Below the pieces are notes generated by a model. The model was given only the letters and a program-made list of their open reading frames with translations, did no database searches and was not told where the DNA came from. Shown here one piece after another: positions 25,910 through 38,000 of a stretch of DNA of 64,000 nucleotides. A program made the position numbers and the translations under genes. Positions within the stretch are counted from its first letter, which is position 1, and every line of letters begins with the position of its first letter. This DNA comes from Apostichopus californicus (Eukaryota > Echinodermata > Holothuroidea > Aspidochirotida > Stichopodidae). Location of the stretch: assembly GCA_020650975.1 (NCBI GenBank), contig JAIPMN010000546.1, positions 1 through 64,000 of the forward strand, written 5' to 3'.

Positions 25910-26300
25910 CAGTAGCGGAGCGTCCATACAGTCAGGGGGGCGGATGCCCCCCTGACGGACTCAAATGGACTGCTGGCGCCCTTTTCAGCTTTTTAACACT
26001 TTTTATTTATTTGCGATTATTGACTTTTTTATTGCGCTCTCATCTACCTATTGACATTTGTCACATTTTTTGTTGGTGTAATTTTCTGACAAAATGGCGA
26101 AAACACCTATTTATTCTTCGTTTATCTGCAAATTAGCAAGGCCCGGAAAGGGTCATTTCCGGCGATCTAGAGTGTATCTTTACTCAATTCTGTACGCTCC
26201 GCGCCAACCAATGGTGGCGCTCCGCTTAGATAGTGTCGAAAGCGCCCCTACAGACTATTCTCGCCCCCCTCCCTGACCAATACCCCTAGCTCCGCCACTG
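25910..26300 (+). mobile_element. hAT-type MITE with 8-bp target duplication
   Basis: Left end CAGTAGCGGAGC and right end GCTCCGCCACTG are inverted repeats (11 of 12). The flanks GAAGTACT (25902-25909) and GAAGTACT (26301-26308) are identical 8-bp direct repeats, the hAT hallmark. A strong internal inverted repeat, GTCAGGGGGGCGGATGCC against CCCCCTGAC, lies near the left end. At 391 bp it has no transposase. Confidence 0.9.
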
Positions 26301-26309
26301 GAAGTACTC

Positions 26310-28480
26310 CTAACTTCATAACGTTGTGTTTTTTTTAACAGAATGGGCAATAAACGCAACGATGAATGCACGTGTTATACAACGTTATTTTAGCCATAAA
26401 AACTGTTATATTCAACAAACGCAGCGCCACAGTAATATTACGTCAACATTTCACATATACGGGTCTGTTTATAATAGTGTACTAATTCTTTTAAATATGG
26501 TGGTAGAAAAATTAATCATATACTTGTTTTATAATAATTATATAATAGTTGGTTAAATAGTGTAATACTATACTTGTAAAGATGGTGGTAGGAAATTAAT
26601 TATATTTTTGTTTTTATAATAATTATACAATAATTGGTTTAATAATGTAATTTTTCTTTTAAAGATGGTGGTAGAAAATTAATTATAAAATTTGAATATA
26701 ATTATTTAATAATAGTTTGTTAAATAGTGTAATATACTTCTTTACACATTATGTGGTAGAAAGTTAATTTTGTTGCTGTCGTAAAATTGCATCCAACGCT
26801 AATGGTAAAAGCGATACTGTTTTTGGGTGGCTTTTCTACAGAATGCCATGATAATGTTGGTAGTGCATTTTGAAGAACCGCTGTTTTGCAGTGATTTCCT
26901 GATTAGAGGCAAGTCATGAGGTCGGCCGGTTTCGTGTATAATGGGTGCTGATCTGGTTTACCTGGCAGACCGAGTATAGTGTTACCTTCTTGGTAACAAC
27001 GTTGGAGTAACTATGGTCATGGATACCAACATGGTTTACCACGTATGAGCAGGCCAGTTTAAATTCATTAAAATTCCCGTTGCCCGGCCTGTTCTCTTTG
27101 TGTCTTTATGACGCCGCATTGAGCTATATAAGGCTGAAAAGAGAAAAAGCGTAAAAATGGTATTTTTGCCAGTGCAATGAGATAAAGCATCAATGCAGTT
27201 TGCACCTTGGTCTGGTTTCCACTGGAGGCAAAACACTTTAGCAGAGCATTCAATCGAGAGGCAGACAGATCTCTATTTGGCATTCCCCAAACTTTGGTTA
27301 TATGCATAAACGCCTCTTTGTTTAATATCCACTCGGTAGGTATACCACACCACAATTAGAGTAGTGTACATCCGCACGATAAATTAACCATTGTCGGAAA
27401 AAAAGAGAAACTACGACGTAATGTAATGCTTGTTTAAGTATATTGTCAGTTACCATCATTGGTTCTTTTACTTGTTTTTGTGTGAAAGAGCAGAATTAAA
27501 GTACATATGGTGTGAAAATAGGGAGGAATGAAGGTGATATAAACCATTTAAAAATATTGGTTAAATGTTGATATTACTCCAAGCCAGCAGATGGAAAGGT
27601 TGGGGTTCATTATGCTAAAATTGCTCCTCTTCTAGCTCAAAATCTAACCGGTCATGATATGGAAGTTTGCAAGTGCCATGATAGGCCAAGATCTCAGCTA
27701 TCATATGGTGGGTAGGATATACCAGTTAAAAACTTCTATCTATGCTTTGGCAGGTCTTGAAAGTGACGAGTTTAGTGTGTAGGTCAATGGAACAATTAAT
27801 TGTGGTGCGACACCTGTATTATCGTGACATTATATCTATGGAATGGTTAGTGTTACAAATCATGATGTTGTTAACGAATTGTTCCCTTTTCGCGTTCCAT
27901 AGATAGACTTCTCTAAGTTTATTAACTGTGTTTGTTTTGCGGTGGTTGAATCCTACACCGTTGACCTAAAACAGCTCTGCCACGGTCATAGACTCGTCCA
28001 CTTCCACGGCCTCTTGGGAAATAAACCCACACAGCAACACACTGTGTTTTCCTGCCAAGTACCGGGTTGCGCACACAAATACCGAACTGAAGAAGGGTAC
28101 TGCTCTCCCTCCCCCTCACCCCAATCAAATTTCCAGTATAATCAAATTTACAGTGTTAAATGTTTTTCCGAAAGGGTAATCAAGGCGGTATTGAAAAACT
28201 TAGCATAGATAGACTCCTGATGTGTGACCTGATTAATTCACTTTGGCTTCGGCTTTAAGTACAACGGTTCTGTATGGTGCCGTATTAAACGAATCTAACC
28301 GTAATAGTGATTAACGACTTCGCGATCCGCGTAATAGTCATGGCCGACTTTGCAATCCGCCGGCCCCCCTCACAATTTGAAGGTCGGTAAGAGTGATTCC
28401 ATAGTTTTCCATTTCCGGTTGCAAATACGCCTTTTAAAAGCTCCATTGACTTACACACTAAATCACAAATGAAGTGCGGT
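26310..28480. other. Intergenic, no gene recognised
   Basis: Contains AT-rich, loosely repetitive sequence at 26490-26770 (recurring GATGGTGGTAGAAAATTAAT and TATAATAATTATATAATA) and otherwise unique sequence. Open frames are short and unsupported. Confidence 0.5.
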
Positions 28481-28482
28481 CT

Positions 28483-28853
28483 TTAAAGGCATTGAAGACT
28501 CACCCCAAACAGCGTGCCGCCATCTTTAAAAAAGTTAACTTTCCGTTGATTGCAAGTGAATTTGTTCTCTTTGTCGCTACAAAATGCAGACAGTAATGAA
28601 ACGTGATACCTTGTTATCTTTAGCTGGACCTGAGATGTCCATCGCTGTATCGTTTGTACACTGTGCTGTGGGTATTGACCGCAGCTGTATGTTCTGACTG
28701 CACACTAGTTTCTAATTACCGACGGTAGCAAGCTGTATGTGTATTTTCTGGGATCGATGGTGGTGTCTGACACTTCTGTTACACCTCATTCGAAACTAGG
28801 TCAGATTACCGGCATGAGACGTTTCTTTTTGCGCGAATCTTCACACCCTTTAA
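28483..28853 (+). mobile_element. TTAA-type MITE copy A, 371 bp
   Basis: TTAA at both ends. Left end TTAAAGGCATTGAAGACTC; right end GAATCTTCACACCCTTTAA, an imperfect inverted repeat of the left. It has no coding capacity: the open frame beginning MYFLGSMVVSDT arises in every copy from MITE sequence. Same order and near-identical sequence as copies B (31430) and C (33746). TTAA flanks suggest a piggyBac-like mover; the family is not identified. Confidence 0.85.
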
Positions 28854-28859
28854 GTCCAG

Positions 28860-30385
28860 ATAAAAGTTATCATAAGCACAACGCTACCCATCACTGCATA
28901 GCTAACAAGTTGGCCTTTCATGGCACCATCAATTTTCCGTATCATGACCTGCAGACTTTTGCTATGCGAGCCCGAGGTTTTCGTCACTTGTAAACAAACC
29001 TCTTTACTCAGTAGTAAACAATTTTCGTACGCTGTTCCTGGGAGGCCTCAAGGGGTCTAAAATGATCTCCATTGACCCAATTTATGCACCACATGTACTT
29101 CCATTCATGTTCTTGAACATGCAAGCCACAACAAACCAAAATCCTAATTGAAAACATATAAAAAAGATGTTCTCCTGCTGTTTGTTACTTTTCCTGAGAT
29201 AGGAGTACATTTGGGCGGATCGATATAAACTATAATAGGAGTATGCCACCTCAGGGAAACCAAAAATTGCAACATACAATTACTTGTTGGTAGATACGCA
29301 GGGCTCGCTTAATTCCGATAAACTGAGTAGTGGTACACTGAATTACTGAATAACAGAACATATGCGAACAATTAATATTGGTATTAAATCGAATTAATCC
29401 TTGGGTATTTAACAGCGTGCAACGATGAAACGTATCATAAGGAAGGGGTAGTGGGGGGGGGGGTAGGGCATATACTTGTTCCATAACATTTCCCCGAGCA
29501 CCTTACACAGGTGCGTTTTTGCACTTTCAAACTATCTGCCCAAACTGTTTGCTTGCTCCCCCACTATACTGCCCGGCCCACCGCAGTGCCACATTTTGGA
29601 ATAATGTTACGGTGGATGCCACTGGGAGAGGACTCTCCCGTATTGTAGTGTTGTATGTAACTCATCAATTCATCAAACATGGTAACAGTTCAGAAAGTTG
29701 TAAAGACAAGTGGGGCAGTATCTGTGCACGAGCAGTATGGAATTCGCTTCGTCATCGTACTTCTGAGGGATTCGAGAAGATACCAAACTACAAAATTGGT
29801 GACGCATGTATGTCCACGGCATACCAACCCCGACTAGCAGATACACTGTATTGCGCAACTTCAATATTGGCTAGGTTCGACCTGTTGTTAGCACTACCCT
29901 TGGAAATTTCTGTTGCGGTACCTAGTACTTAGTAGTAGTCCTATTTACTCGGAGTCACGGAGAGGGATATATTCAAGGAAATCAAACCGTTCGTTGATCT
30001 GGAAAGGTTTGTGGTAGACAACAGTAGCCTAATCCAAACAGGCCCGATCTGTCGCTATAGCCGTGAGACTGTTATTCTAGAAAAAAGAACACAATTCGTT
30101 TATGAGAAATATGCCCAGGCCATCGCCGCACGCTGACACAGATCACACTATATAACATACAAATAGTACTGGCAGTAGCTGGTATAAGTAGGCCTAAGCT
30201 TAATGTGTGGCGTTATGCTTTGTTTAACATTAGAAAATTGGCTGATTTTACAATGTCATATCCTATCTGGGAGTTATCCTAGACTTAGTCACGTGCTGCC
30301 CTTCCTTCTATGCAGTTTGTGGTAAGGGTTTATTCTAGAAGGCTAGTAGGGATAGGATTCTGTAGTGGAGTGTACTGAACGCTTT
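28860..30385. other. Intergenic, no gene recognised
   Basis: The longest open frame (29519-29932, plus, 137 codons) has no recognisable domain, no conserved motif and no splice partner, so I do not call a gene. A poly-G run lies at 29450-29463. Confidence 0.45.
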
Positions 30386-31170
30386 CTGGTCACTTCGACC
30401 AACAACCATTTCGCCCAACTGCCATTTCGCCCAACTAGCATGGTCATTTTGCCCAACCAGCATGGTCATTTCGCCCAACTAGCATGGTCATTTCGCCAAA
30501 CCTTGTTGGTCAATTCGACCAACTATTTTTTTACTCATATTCAGTCAGAATAATATCACTTCTTCTTTTTCACTAGTTCAATTTGATTCATTTTGGGTTA
30601 TATTACTTTGTGGTAGGTAAATAAAGTGATGTCCGTTCGATATCGATCAGAGTCTGAGCAGTTATTTCGGGTTACGCATACTATGGAAGTTATAGCCGGC
30701 CGGCCGTGCAGCATGATTGTTCCCTGGACAAAGGGAATTCTGATGCAGCAATCAATAGATAAATTCTCTATACCTCTACACACAGGCCACGACAGGATGA
30801 ATTAATGAATTAGTTCTACATAGTGTTAATTTAATGATATACAAACAAAGGGGAATTGGTCTCCATAAAAACCTATCAAACCTAACCCCTAAAACACTGA
30901 TCCATCCTACCGACTGTAACCACCACTTCAAGTTTCCTTAATCTTCGGTTCGTATCCCATAAAGTTTCCTTATTAAAGTGACCAAACCCATAGAAGTATC
31001 CCCGTCCGTTATATTGAAGTATAATATTTAATCAATGTTGGTCGAAATAACCAGCAAGGTTGGGCGAAATGACCATGCTGGTTGGGCAAAATGACCAACA
31101 AGGTTGGGCGAAATGGTAAGGTTGGTCGAAATGGCAGTTGGGCAAAATGGTTGTTGGACGAAGTGACCAG
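30386..31170. mobile_element. Fold-back element with long repetitive inverted arms
   Basis: Left arm 30386-30530 and right arm 31030-31170 are inverted copies. Both start CTGGTCACTTCG(A/T)CCAACAACC reading inward and are built from repeats of CATGGTCATTTCGCCCAAC and close variants. About 500 bases of unrelated AT-rich sequence separate them. No transposase. No convincing target duplication is visible next to the arm ends. Confidence 0.85.
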
Positions 31171-31429
31171 CTTCCTACTGAACTATACCTTCATGTTGAA
31201 ATGAAAGACATGTAAACAACACAGATTTTTCGTACTTAATTTTCTTTTTAATCAAATCTTTAAATAAGTTGCTGCAAAAGATAACAGAGATAGGGAAAGT
31301 CGTCATCATAAAAACACAAATACATTTGTAGAGGTAAGGCTAGTGTCCATACGACACAAGTTGCACATTTTCAATGATACTTTTAAGCATATTCAATGAT
31401 ACTCGAACATTTTCAATGATACAAGATAT

Positions 31430-31911
31430 TTAAAGGCATTGAAGACTCGCCCCAAACTGCGTGCGGCCATCTGAAAAAGTTAACTTTCTGTTGCTTGCAA
31501 GTGACGTTTTGTTCATATCGCTACAAAATGCACACAGTAATGAAACGTGATACCTTGTTATCTTTAGCTGGACCTGAGATGTCCATTGCTGTAACGTTTG
31601 TACACTGTGCTGTGGGTTTTGACCCCAGCTGTACATTATTATACGTCTTATTTGTTGTTTATAATTGTTAATTTTTTGAGCTCTTGTTATCAACCAATTT
31701 CCATTGTATTTTTATATGATTGGCTGAATAAATAAAATATCTATCTATGTACTGACTGTACACTAGTGTCTAATTACCGACGGTAGCAAGCTGTGTGTGT
31801 ATTTTCTGGGATCGGTGGTGGTGTCTAACACTTCTGTTACACCTCATTCGAAACTAAGTCAGATTACCGGCATTAGACGTTTCTTTTTGCGCAAGTCTTC
31901 ACACCCTTTAA
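31430..31911 (+). mobile_element. TTAA-type MITE copy B carrying a nested insertion
   Basis: Same ends and body as copy A, with TTAA at both edges, but about 115 extra bases near 31636-31748. The insert begins ATTATTATACGTCTTATTTG and ends GGCTGAATAAATAAAATA+TCTATCTA, the look of a LINE/SINE 3' tail, and is flanked by TGTAC repeats. The element ends 109 bases before the PM20D1 start codon. Confidence 0.85.
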
Positions 31912-31959
31912 TGTCAAGAAACATTCCTGACACACTTTACAAAATATATATTATAGCAT

Positions 31960-32020
31960 CTTATTTCTTAACATTTTTTTTCTTCCCTGTGGCAGATATA
32001 TATACTGTAATGTTGAAAGA
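31960..32020 (+). promoter_or_regulatory. Probable 3' splice acceptor before the PM20D1 start codon
   Basis: A pyrimidine tract (TTTTTTTTCTTCCC) leads to GTGGCAG ending at 31995, which fits an acceptor. A noncoding 5' exon then probably lies upstream, with MITE copy B inside or at the edge of the first intron. A short out-of-frame ATG at 32010 precedes the chosen ATG (32021), which starts the signal-anchor-like segment and gives family length. Confidence 0.5.
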
Positions 32021-35000
32021 ATGGGTGTGTTTGGCACTGCACTGAAATTGATCTTTCTCGGTATTACCCTGTTGGTAACGGTGATGCTTATAAGAACCCT
32101 GACGTTTCCCTCTCAACAACCAAATGTTGGGAACTGTTCTCCGGAAGATGCAGATTTTATCAAGCTCACCGATGAGATGACAAAAAACTTACAGGAAGCC
32201 ATTCGAATCAAGACTATCGCATGGAGTCATACAGATATCATGCTCTCAGGGATATTAGATATGCACACGTTATTAGAAAGGGGTAAGTTTTTTTGACAAA
32301 CTGCTCAAACTATGTTGTCTTTCTAGTGATTCTGATTAAAGTATGGTCATTCCAGAAGTGCGGTGAGGATACTTTACCCACTTGTATCTATCTTTTAAAG
32401 AGAAAAATTCGGATAAATATAGAGTTAACAGAAAGGTACAGAATCGCAATCATATGCAGGCTGGACTAGACCAAAAGAGTGTTGTTGTCTTTTAGAATTG
32501 CAGTTATCAATGCGTTCTTAAAATTGGACATCATAAAATGGTGGATGAGGCGGCCGGTTGGTTTCTTTGATGTTATGATGAAGTTATGTATGAAGACCTA
32601 CTTTTCTATCATAAATTCCATATTGATTAAGTCCTGTATGTGGACATGGCAAGGAGACATTTTGGTCAAGTGTTTATCTCTTATTTGTTTTGGTTAATTA
32701 ATATTAGACATTCTGACCTATTTTAACTCCCCCCTCCCACCGGCATGTATGCCAGCATTTCCTCTTGTACACAGCTCAAAGTTAATCAAGAAAGAAGTCA
32801 TCAATACGTATAGCTTATTGTACACGGTTGATGGATCGGATCCATCCCTTACACCTTACATGCTGACCGCACACATGGATGTAGTACCCGTCGACCAGCA
32901 GGTATGGGAGGTGCCACCATTTGAGGGACGGATTGTGGATGGCTTCCTATACGGCAGAGGTACTATTGACAACAAAAACAGTGTCATGGTAAGTGTTTTA
33001 TATATCTTTCCTTTTTTTTAAAGTGCTCAGTCACAATTTTAGAGCCCTGTGTAGTACCATTGTACTCAGATCTGCCCCCCACTTCCCTTTCCCACCCCAC
33101 CCCAGGATCCACTTCCCTTCCACTTTCCTTTCCCTTTCCTACCCCTACATTCCACTTTCCTTTCCTCTGCCACCCCACCACACCCCACTTCTCTTTCCCA
33201 CCCACCCCACACTTTCCTTTCCTTTACCACCCCACTTTCCTTTCCCACACACTTCCCTTTCCCACCCCACCCCACACTTCCCTTCCCTTTCCTTACCCCC
33301 TCCCGTCCCTTCCTTCCATGTACCACTAGATATTTATCATGTCTAACATTTGTTACCTTCTTGGTGTCCTTTCAGGGTATAATGGAAGCCTTGGAATTTC
33401 GTCTGAAGAATGGTAACCTGCCAGTTCGATCGTTCTACATAGGACTAGGGTTTGATGAAGAGGTATATGCAGCCTTCATACATTTTGTAAATGAACTTGG
33501 TAGTAAGCACAGCTTCTGTTTCCTGTTAAATTACTACATACACCAGGTCCTACCTACACCTTGCCCTTATGCAGTACATTTGTTGTGTTAGATAATCTCA
33601 TTCAAAATCTGTTGAAAGTTTTCGAAAAGCTCTTTTCGTTTACGAGATATACACATTTGAAGTTTTGATAAATCTGGAAGCTCATTAAATATGTGCAAAC
33701 TATGACGTGGAGTGTTGAACTCATCAAAATTTCTTAATTTAGGCATTAAAGGATGTGAAGACTCGCGTACAAAGAAACGTCTCATGCCGGTAATCTGACC
33801 TAGTTTCGAATGAGGTGTAACAGAAGTGTTAGACACCACCATCGATCCCAGAAAATACACACACAGCTTGCTACCGTTGGTAATTAGACACTAGTGTACA
33901 GTCAATACATACAGCTACGGTCAATGCCCAAAAAACACTGTGTACATACCAGCAATGGACATCTCAGGTCTAGATAAAAGATAACAAGGTATCACGTTTC
34001 ATTACTGTGTGCATTTTGTAGCGACAAGAAGAAAACGTCACTTGCAAGCAACGGAAAGTTAACGTTTTCAGAACCACGCAGTTTGGGGCGAGTCTTCAAT
34101 GCTTTTAATAGTTTAACTCCCCCACCCCCCAAAATGTTAGAAAAAGAGCTGCTTCAAAGTCAGCTTTTAATAAATAACAAGGACATCCATTCTGTTAACC
34201 TAGGCCATCTGTTTCAGTACAGATAGTATAGGTAGCCTACTGTCACATTAGTACAACAATGTAGAAGGTTAATTCTTTTGGAAAATTTATCATTTATTCT
34301 ACAATCTTTAATAAGCAAATGATGAGCAAAAAAAAAGACTAAACCCACCTTTAGGGTCTAAAAAATTAACCGTTATGATATGACAGAGTGATGTCATTGA
34401 TAGTGATATCATGAGAATTCTGACGAGGTTTGAAAAACATGAATTTTTAAAGTGTTTTCAATACCTTAGAAGCTGTTTTCAGTTTTCTTTTCACTAAAAA
34501 CCAGAGGCAAGGAAGAATTCCCCCCCCCCAAAAAAAAGAGTCATGTAAAGGGAGTAAAGTTTTAAATAGAAAGGGTTGAAATTTGACTAGTTTTTAAAGA
34601 TGGTTTTCTTATTCAAGTCTGCATTTCTTGCTCTTTGCTCTTTGCAGGTGACAGGATACCAAGGTGCAGGGAAGATAAGTAAAGCGCTGGCCTCTCGTGG
34701 TGTCCGATTGGAGTTCCTGCTCGATGAAGGATCGACAATCCTCAAGGGAGCATTTCCCGGGATAGAGTCTCCGATAGCACTGTGAGTTTGTTTTGCGTAT
34801 GTTACCATACTCAATGTCAGAGAGGAGAGCTGCAAAATTCTTTGAAACCTTGAAATCCTTCTTCCTTCAGGCAGTGCACAAACATTTCTTCTAAATCTAA
34901 GATCAGTTGTGCGTGAAGCATCCCTAGTTATGTTTGAACCCTACTCAGGAACTACCTTGAGGAAGATCCCCACGGGACGGATTTTACACTTTAAGTCCTA

Positions 35001-38000
35001 ACCATGTTTGTGTTTGCATGCTTATGTAAATCTACTCACTTTAATCTGTATTTTCGTTAGTATCACGACTGCCAATTTTGGATTACTTTTGTTTTAGAGT
35101 TAGCGTCGCAGAGAAAGGTGCAGTCACTTTAAATCTAACAGTAGAAGCCATTGCGACCGGCCATTCTTCAATGCCTGGAAAAGAATCGAATCTTGGCCTC
35201 CTGGCAAAGGCATTGTCTAGGTAAGTACGGAACTAGGGCTCTGATGTGTGGGTAAAGGTTCAAACACTATTGACATTGTATGGCAAGACAGATGTTAGAT
35301 GCTTTGAGCTTATAACCTTTGGTCTTTGTATTCGTATGTAGTCACTACTCTGCAATCACCATTAGCTAATTTTGGTAAGGATTGATAGTTACGGTACTTC
35401 AAGCATTGACAAGCTTGACCCTTAAAAAATGAAAGGATACTTCAATGCACTTTGACCTCAGAAAAGTGAAGCATCCCTTAAACCCCATAGCTCAACAGTT
35501 TTGATCAACTTGGCAAAGACCAAGTGGAATAGACATATTTTACGAAGAAAGTGGCTTCATAACACCACCATACTGCCTCAAAGAATAGCCCAAAATAACT
35601 GCTAGATGACCTTTGACCTGAATCACCTAATCACCTGTTGCCATGCATATTCAAACATCTGTGGTAATATATTTTGCTGACTCATGTTTTATGAGTGGTT
35701 TACATTACAGTGCCTTTACATAGTAGAGGGCTTGATCTCAGAATGAGTAGATATTAAAACCAAGAAATTGAATAGAAATTACTGGATGGATAGGAACTTC
35801 ATTTGAGTCTTGAAATTATATATTTTTTTAAATCTTTTTTTTGCAGATTTGTATCTAACCTTTGTTAAACCAGACTGATAATTTTGTTACAAAATCCTTG
35901 TTCCGTTTTCTATATGTAGACTTGAGGCAAATCCACACCCATCGATGTTTGGTCGAGGGCCGGAGAAAGGCTTAATGGAGGCCATTGCTTCAGAAGTGAG
36001 TATAAACAGCAATATACCTTGGCCCTCTGTCCCAATTAGTTGTTGATTAGATGGTTAGACTAGAACTCATTCTCTCTATGTGAATGCTGCACTTGACAAG
36101 ATGAAAGAATGAAGCTAATAAAATCATTGCTCTTTGGGGTGTGTATCAATAAAACACATAAATGCACCAACATGTAGTTGTAAAATATTATCTGCAAACA
36201 AATTTGTATTTATACTCTTCCATAAATTTAAATATATGGTAGTATGCAAGGGAGTAGTCTCATATATGTGTTAACAAAATGTAGCCTAACACAACTAATC
36301 CTACTATATATATAACCAGCCTAGCTGTTAGATCTATCAACAGTTGTATACATTAATTCTCAGTGGTAGAGAATATTTATATATGTTAAGTGTGTCCTAA
36401 GAATTTATCATACTTAGGAGAAGGCTTTCTGAAATGTCAAAGTTAGCTTAGAAATAGAGACTATACCAGAGCTCCCAACTGACCTGAATTCGCGGGTTGG
36501 ACCCTTATCTAACACCAAAACCCGCGCAAGCGTCCGAAAAACCTGCATTGTAATTGTCAAGTATACATAAAAAAAATTGCATCAAATTTTGACTTAGCAA
36601 CCATCATTTCTTTAGCATTTAGCATAATAGAGTATAAAACCTCCTTTACAACATCATTTGAACCTCAAATTAGCCTATATTTCTTTTCATTGGGGCGAGC
36701 AGCGAACATTTTCATGCCACGGGAAAGAATGAATTATCACCTACTATTCAATTTATTGATGTTACACACAAAACAATGCATATTCCTCAGAAAATTTTGG
36801 GTGACAAAAGCCTTTCTAAGTGCCACCATTTTACATGTAGGCATCACCAGGATTCCAAAAAAATTCACCCCCTCCCCTTATACCCCTTCCCCAGGACAGC
36901 GATTCGTGGCATGGACCAGCATTTGCCTTCCCCAGAGTTGGGAGCTATGCTATACAGTTTAACTGCAACATGGAATTTATTGCTTGTTACATTACACCAC
37001 AATCATGTCATGTATGTAATGTTTATAAGGTGACCAGAGGTCCCCCATTTCTGGGCACAGTCCCTGGAATTATTGTGCCAAGTACCTGGAAATATCATGG
37101 ATTTTATGTTCTTTCCCAGGGTATATCCCTGGATTTGTAGCAAGACCCTGGATAATTTGAAATTGACCTGTTTGGCTTCCCTTTTGTAAATGGAAACAGC
37201 ATGATTTTAGCTTTTGATGCATGAATTTTCCTCTTTGAGTCCATCCTCCCTTACCCCTGCCCCTCCACATCCCTGGCATGCACTGAAGCATCCAAGCATT
37301 AAGCATACACTGGTAAAGGTAACATCTGATTCAAATTGCTTTGTGTCACTCCTGAGGTAATGTGGACTTATGTACATAAAAAGAAGTAAAACAGGGAGCA
37401 AAAAGTGTCCCCTTGTCCCCAATCCACCCTATCCCCAATCCCCCCATACCCCCCATTCCCCATCCCATTGCCTGTAAAGAAGAATTGATCATTTGCAATT
37501 TTTGTTCATCATAACAGGCTGTGTTTCCATTGAAATTTGTTCTGACCAACCTGTGGTTCTTTGGTCCAGTTGTCAGCTGGTAAGATTTAATGAGCTGGAG
37601 AATGGGATGAGGGCAGGGATGGTGGGGCTGGGGGAGGGGGGGTCGCAGTCCTTCGGTTGTAGGGCATGGGGTTTAAGTTGACAAAGAATTGGGATTTTCC
37701 AATACTGTGATACTGTGATGAATTGTATACCTAGAAATAAAAATTGTCCAATTTTGTCGTTTGTTTAATCATACTTCAGTTCATATTTTACAAATATTTC
37801 ACTGACAGTCTTGTTGAAAGTATTATTCAGCACTTTCAAACCAAAATCATTGCAAAATATGTGTTTATCTAGAGAAAGAAAGGTAAAGAATTGTGTAATT
37901 TACGATGGAAGAAAAGGGTATCGAAACATAGAACATAACTTTATGAAGCGATCCCAGCTGCATTGTTAGGTCATGGCATAATACATCATATCCCACATCT

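Noticed and set aside
28737-28993. Conserved small protein beginning MYFLGSMVVS, seen at three places
   Set aside because: Each instance lies inside a TTAA-type MITE copy and reads out into unrelated flanking sequence, so the shared frame reflects element similarity, not a gene.
29519-29932. 137-residue plus-strand open frame in the spacer
   Set aside because: No recognisable domain, no motif, no splice partners and no codon pattern that I can see. Length is within reach of chance for this many bases.
33060-33346. Proline/phenylalanine-rich and glycine/lysine-rich frames on both strands
   Set aside because: Produced by the homopyrimidine tract; low complexity, no homology.
36690-36962. Possible gene in the shared frame MPRERMN of the hAT-like MITE
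   Set aside because: Occurs only within the two MITE copies, has no known domain and ends differently in each. Kept only as a question in the findings.
37025-37110. Possible terminus of a DNA transposon (GGTGACCAGAGGTCCCCCAT)
   Set aside because: It resembles a dispersed repeat motif, but I found no matching opposite end or target duplication, so no element is called.
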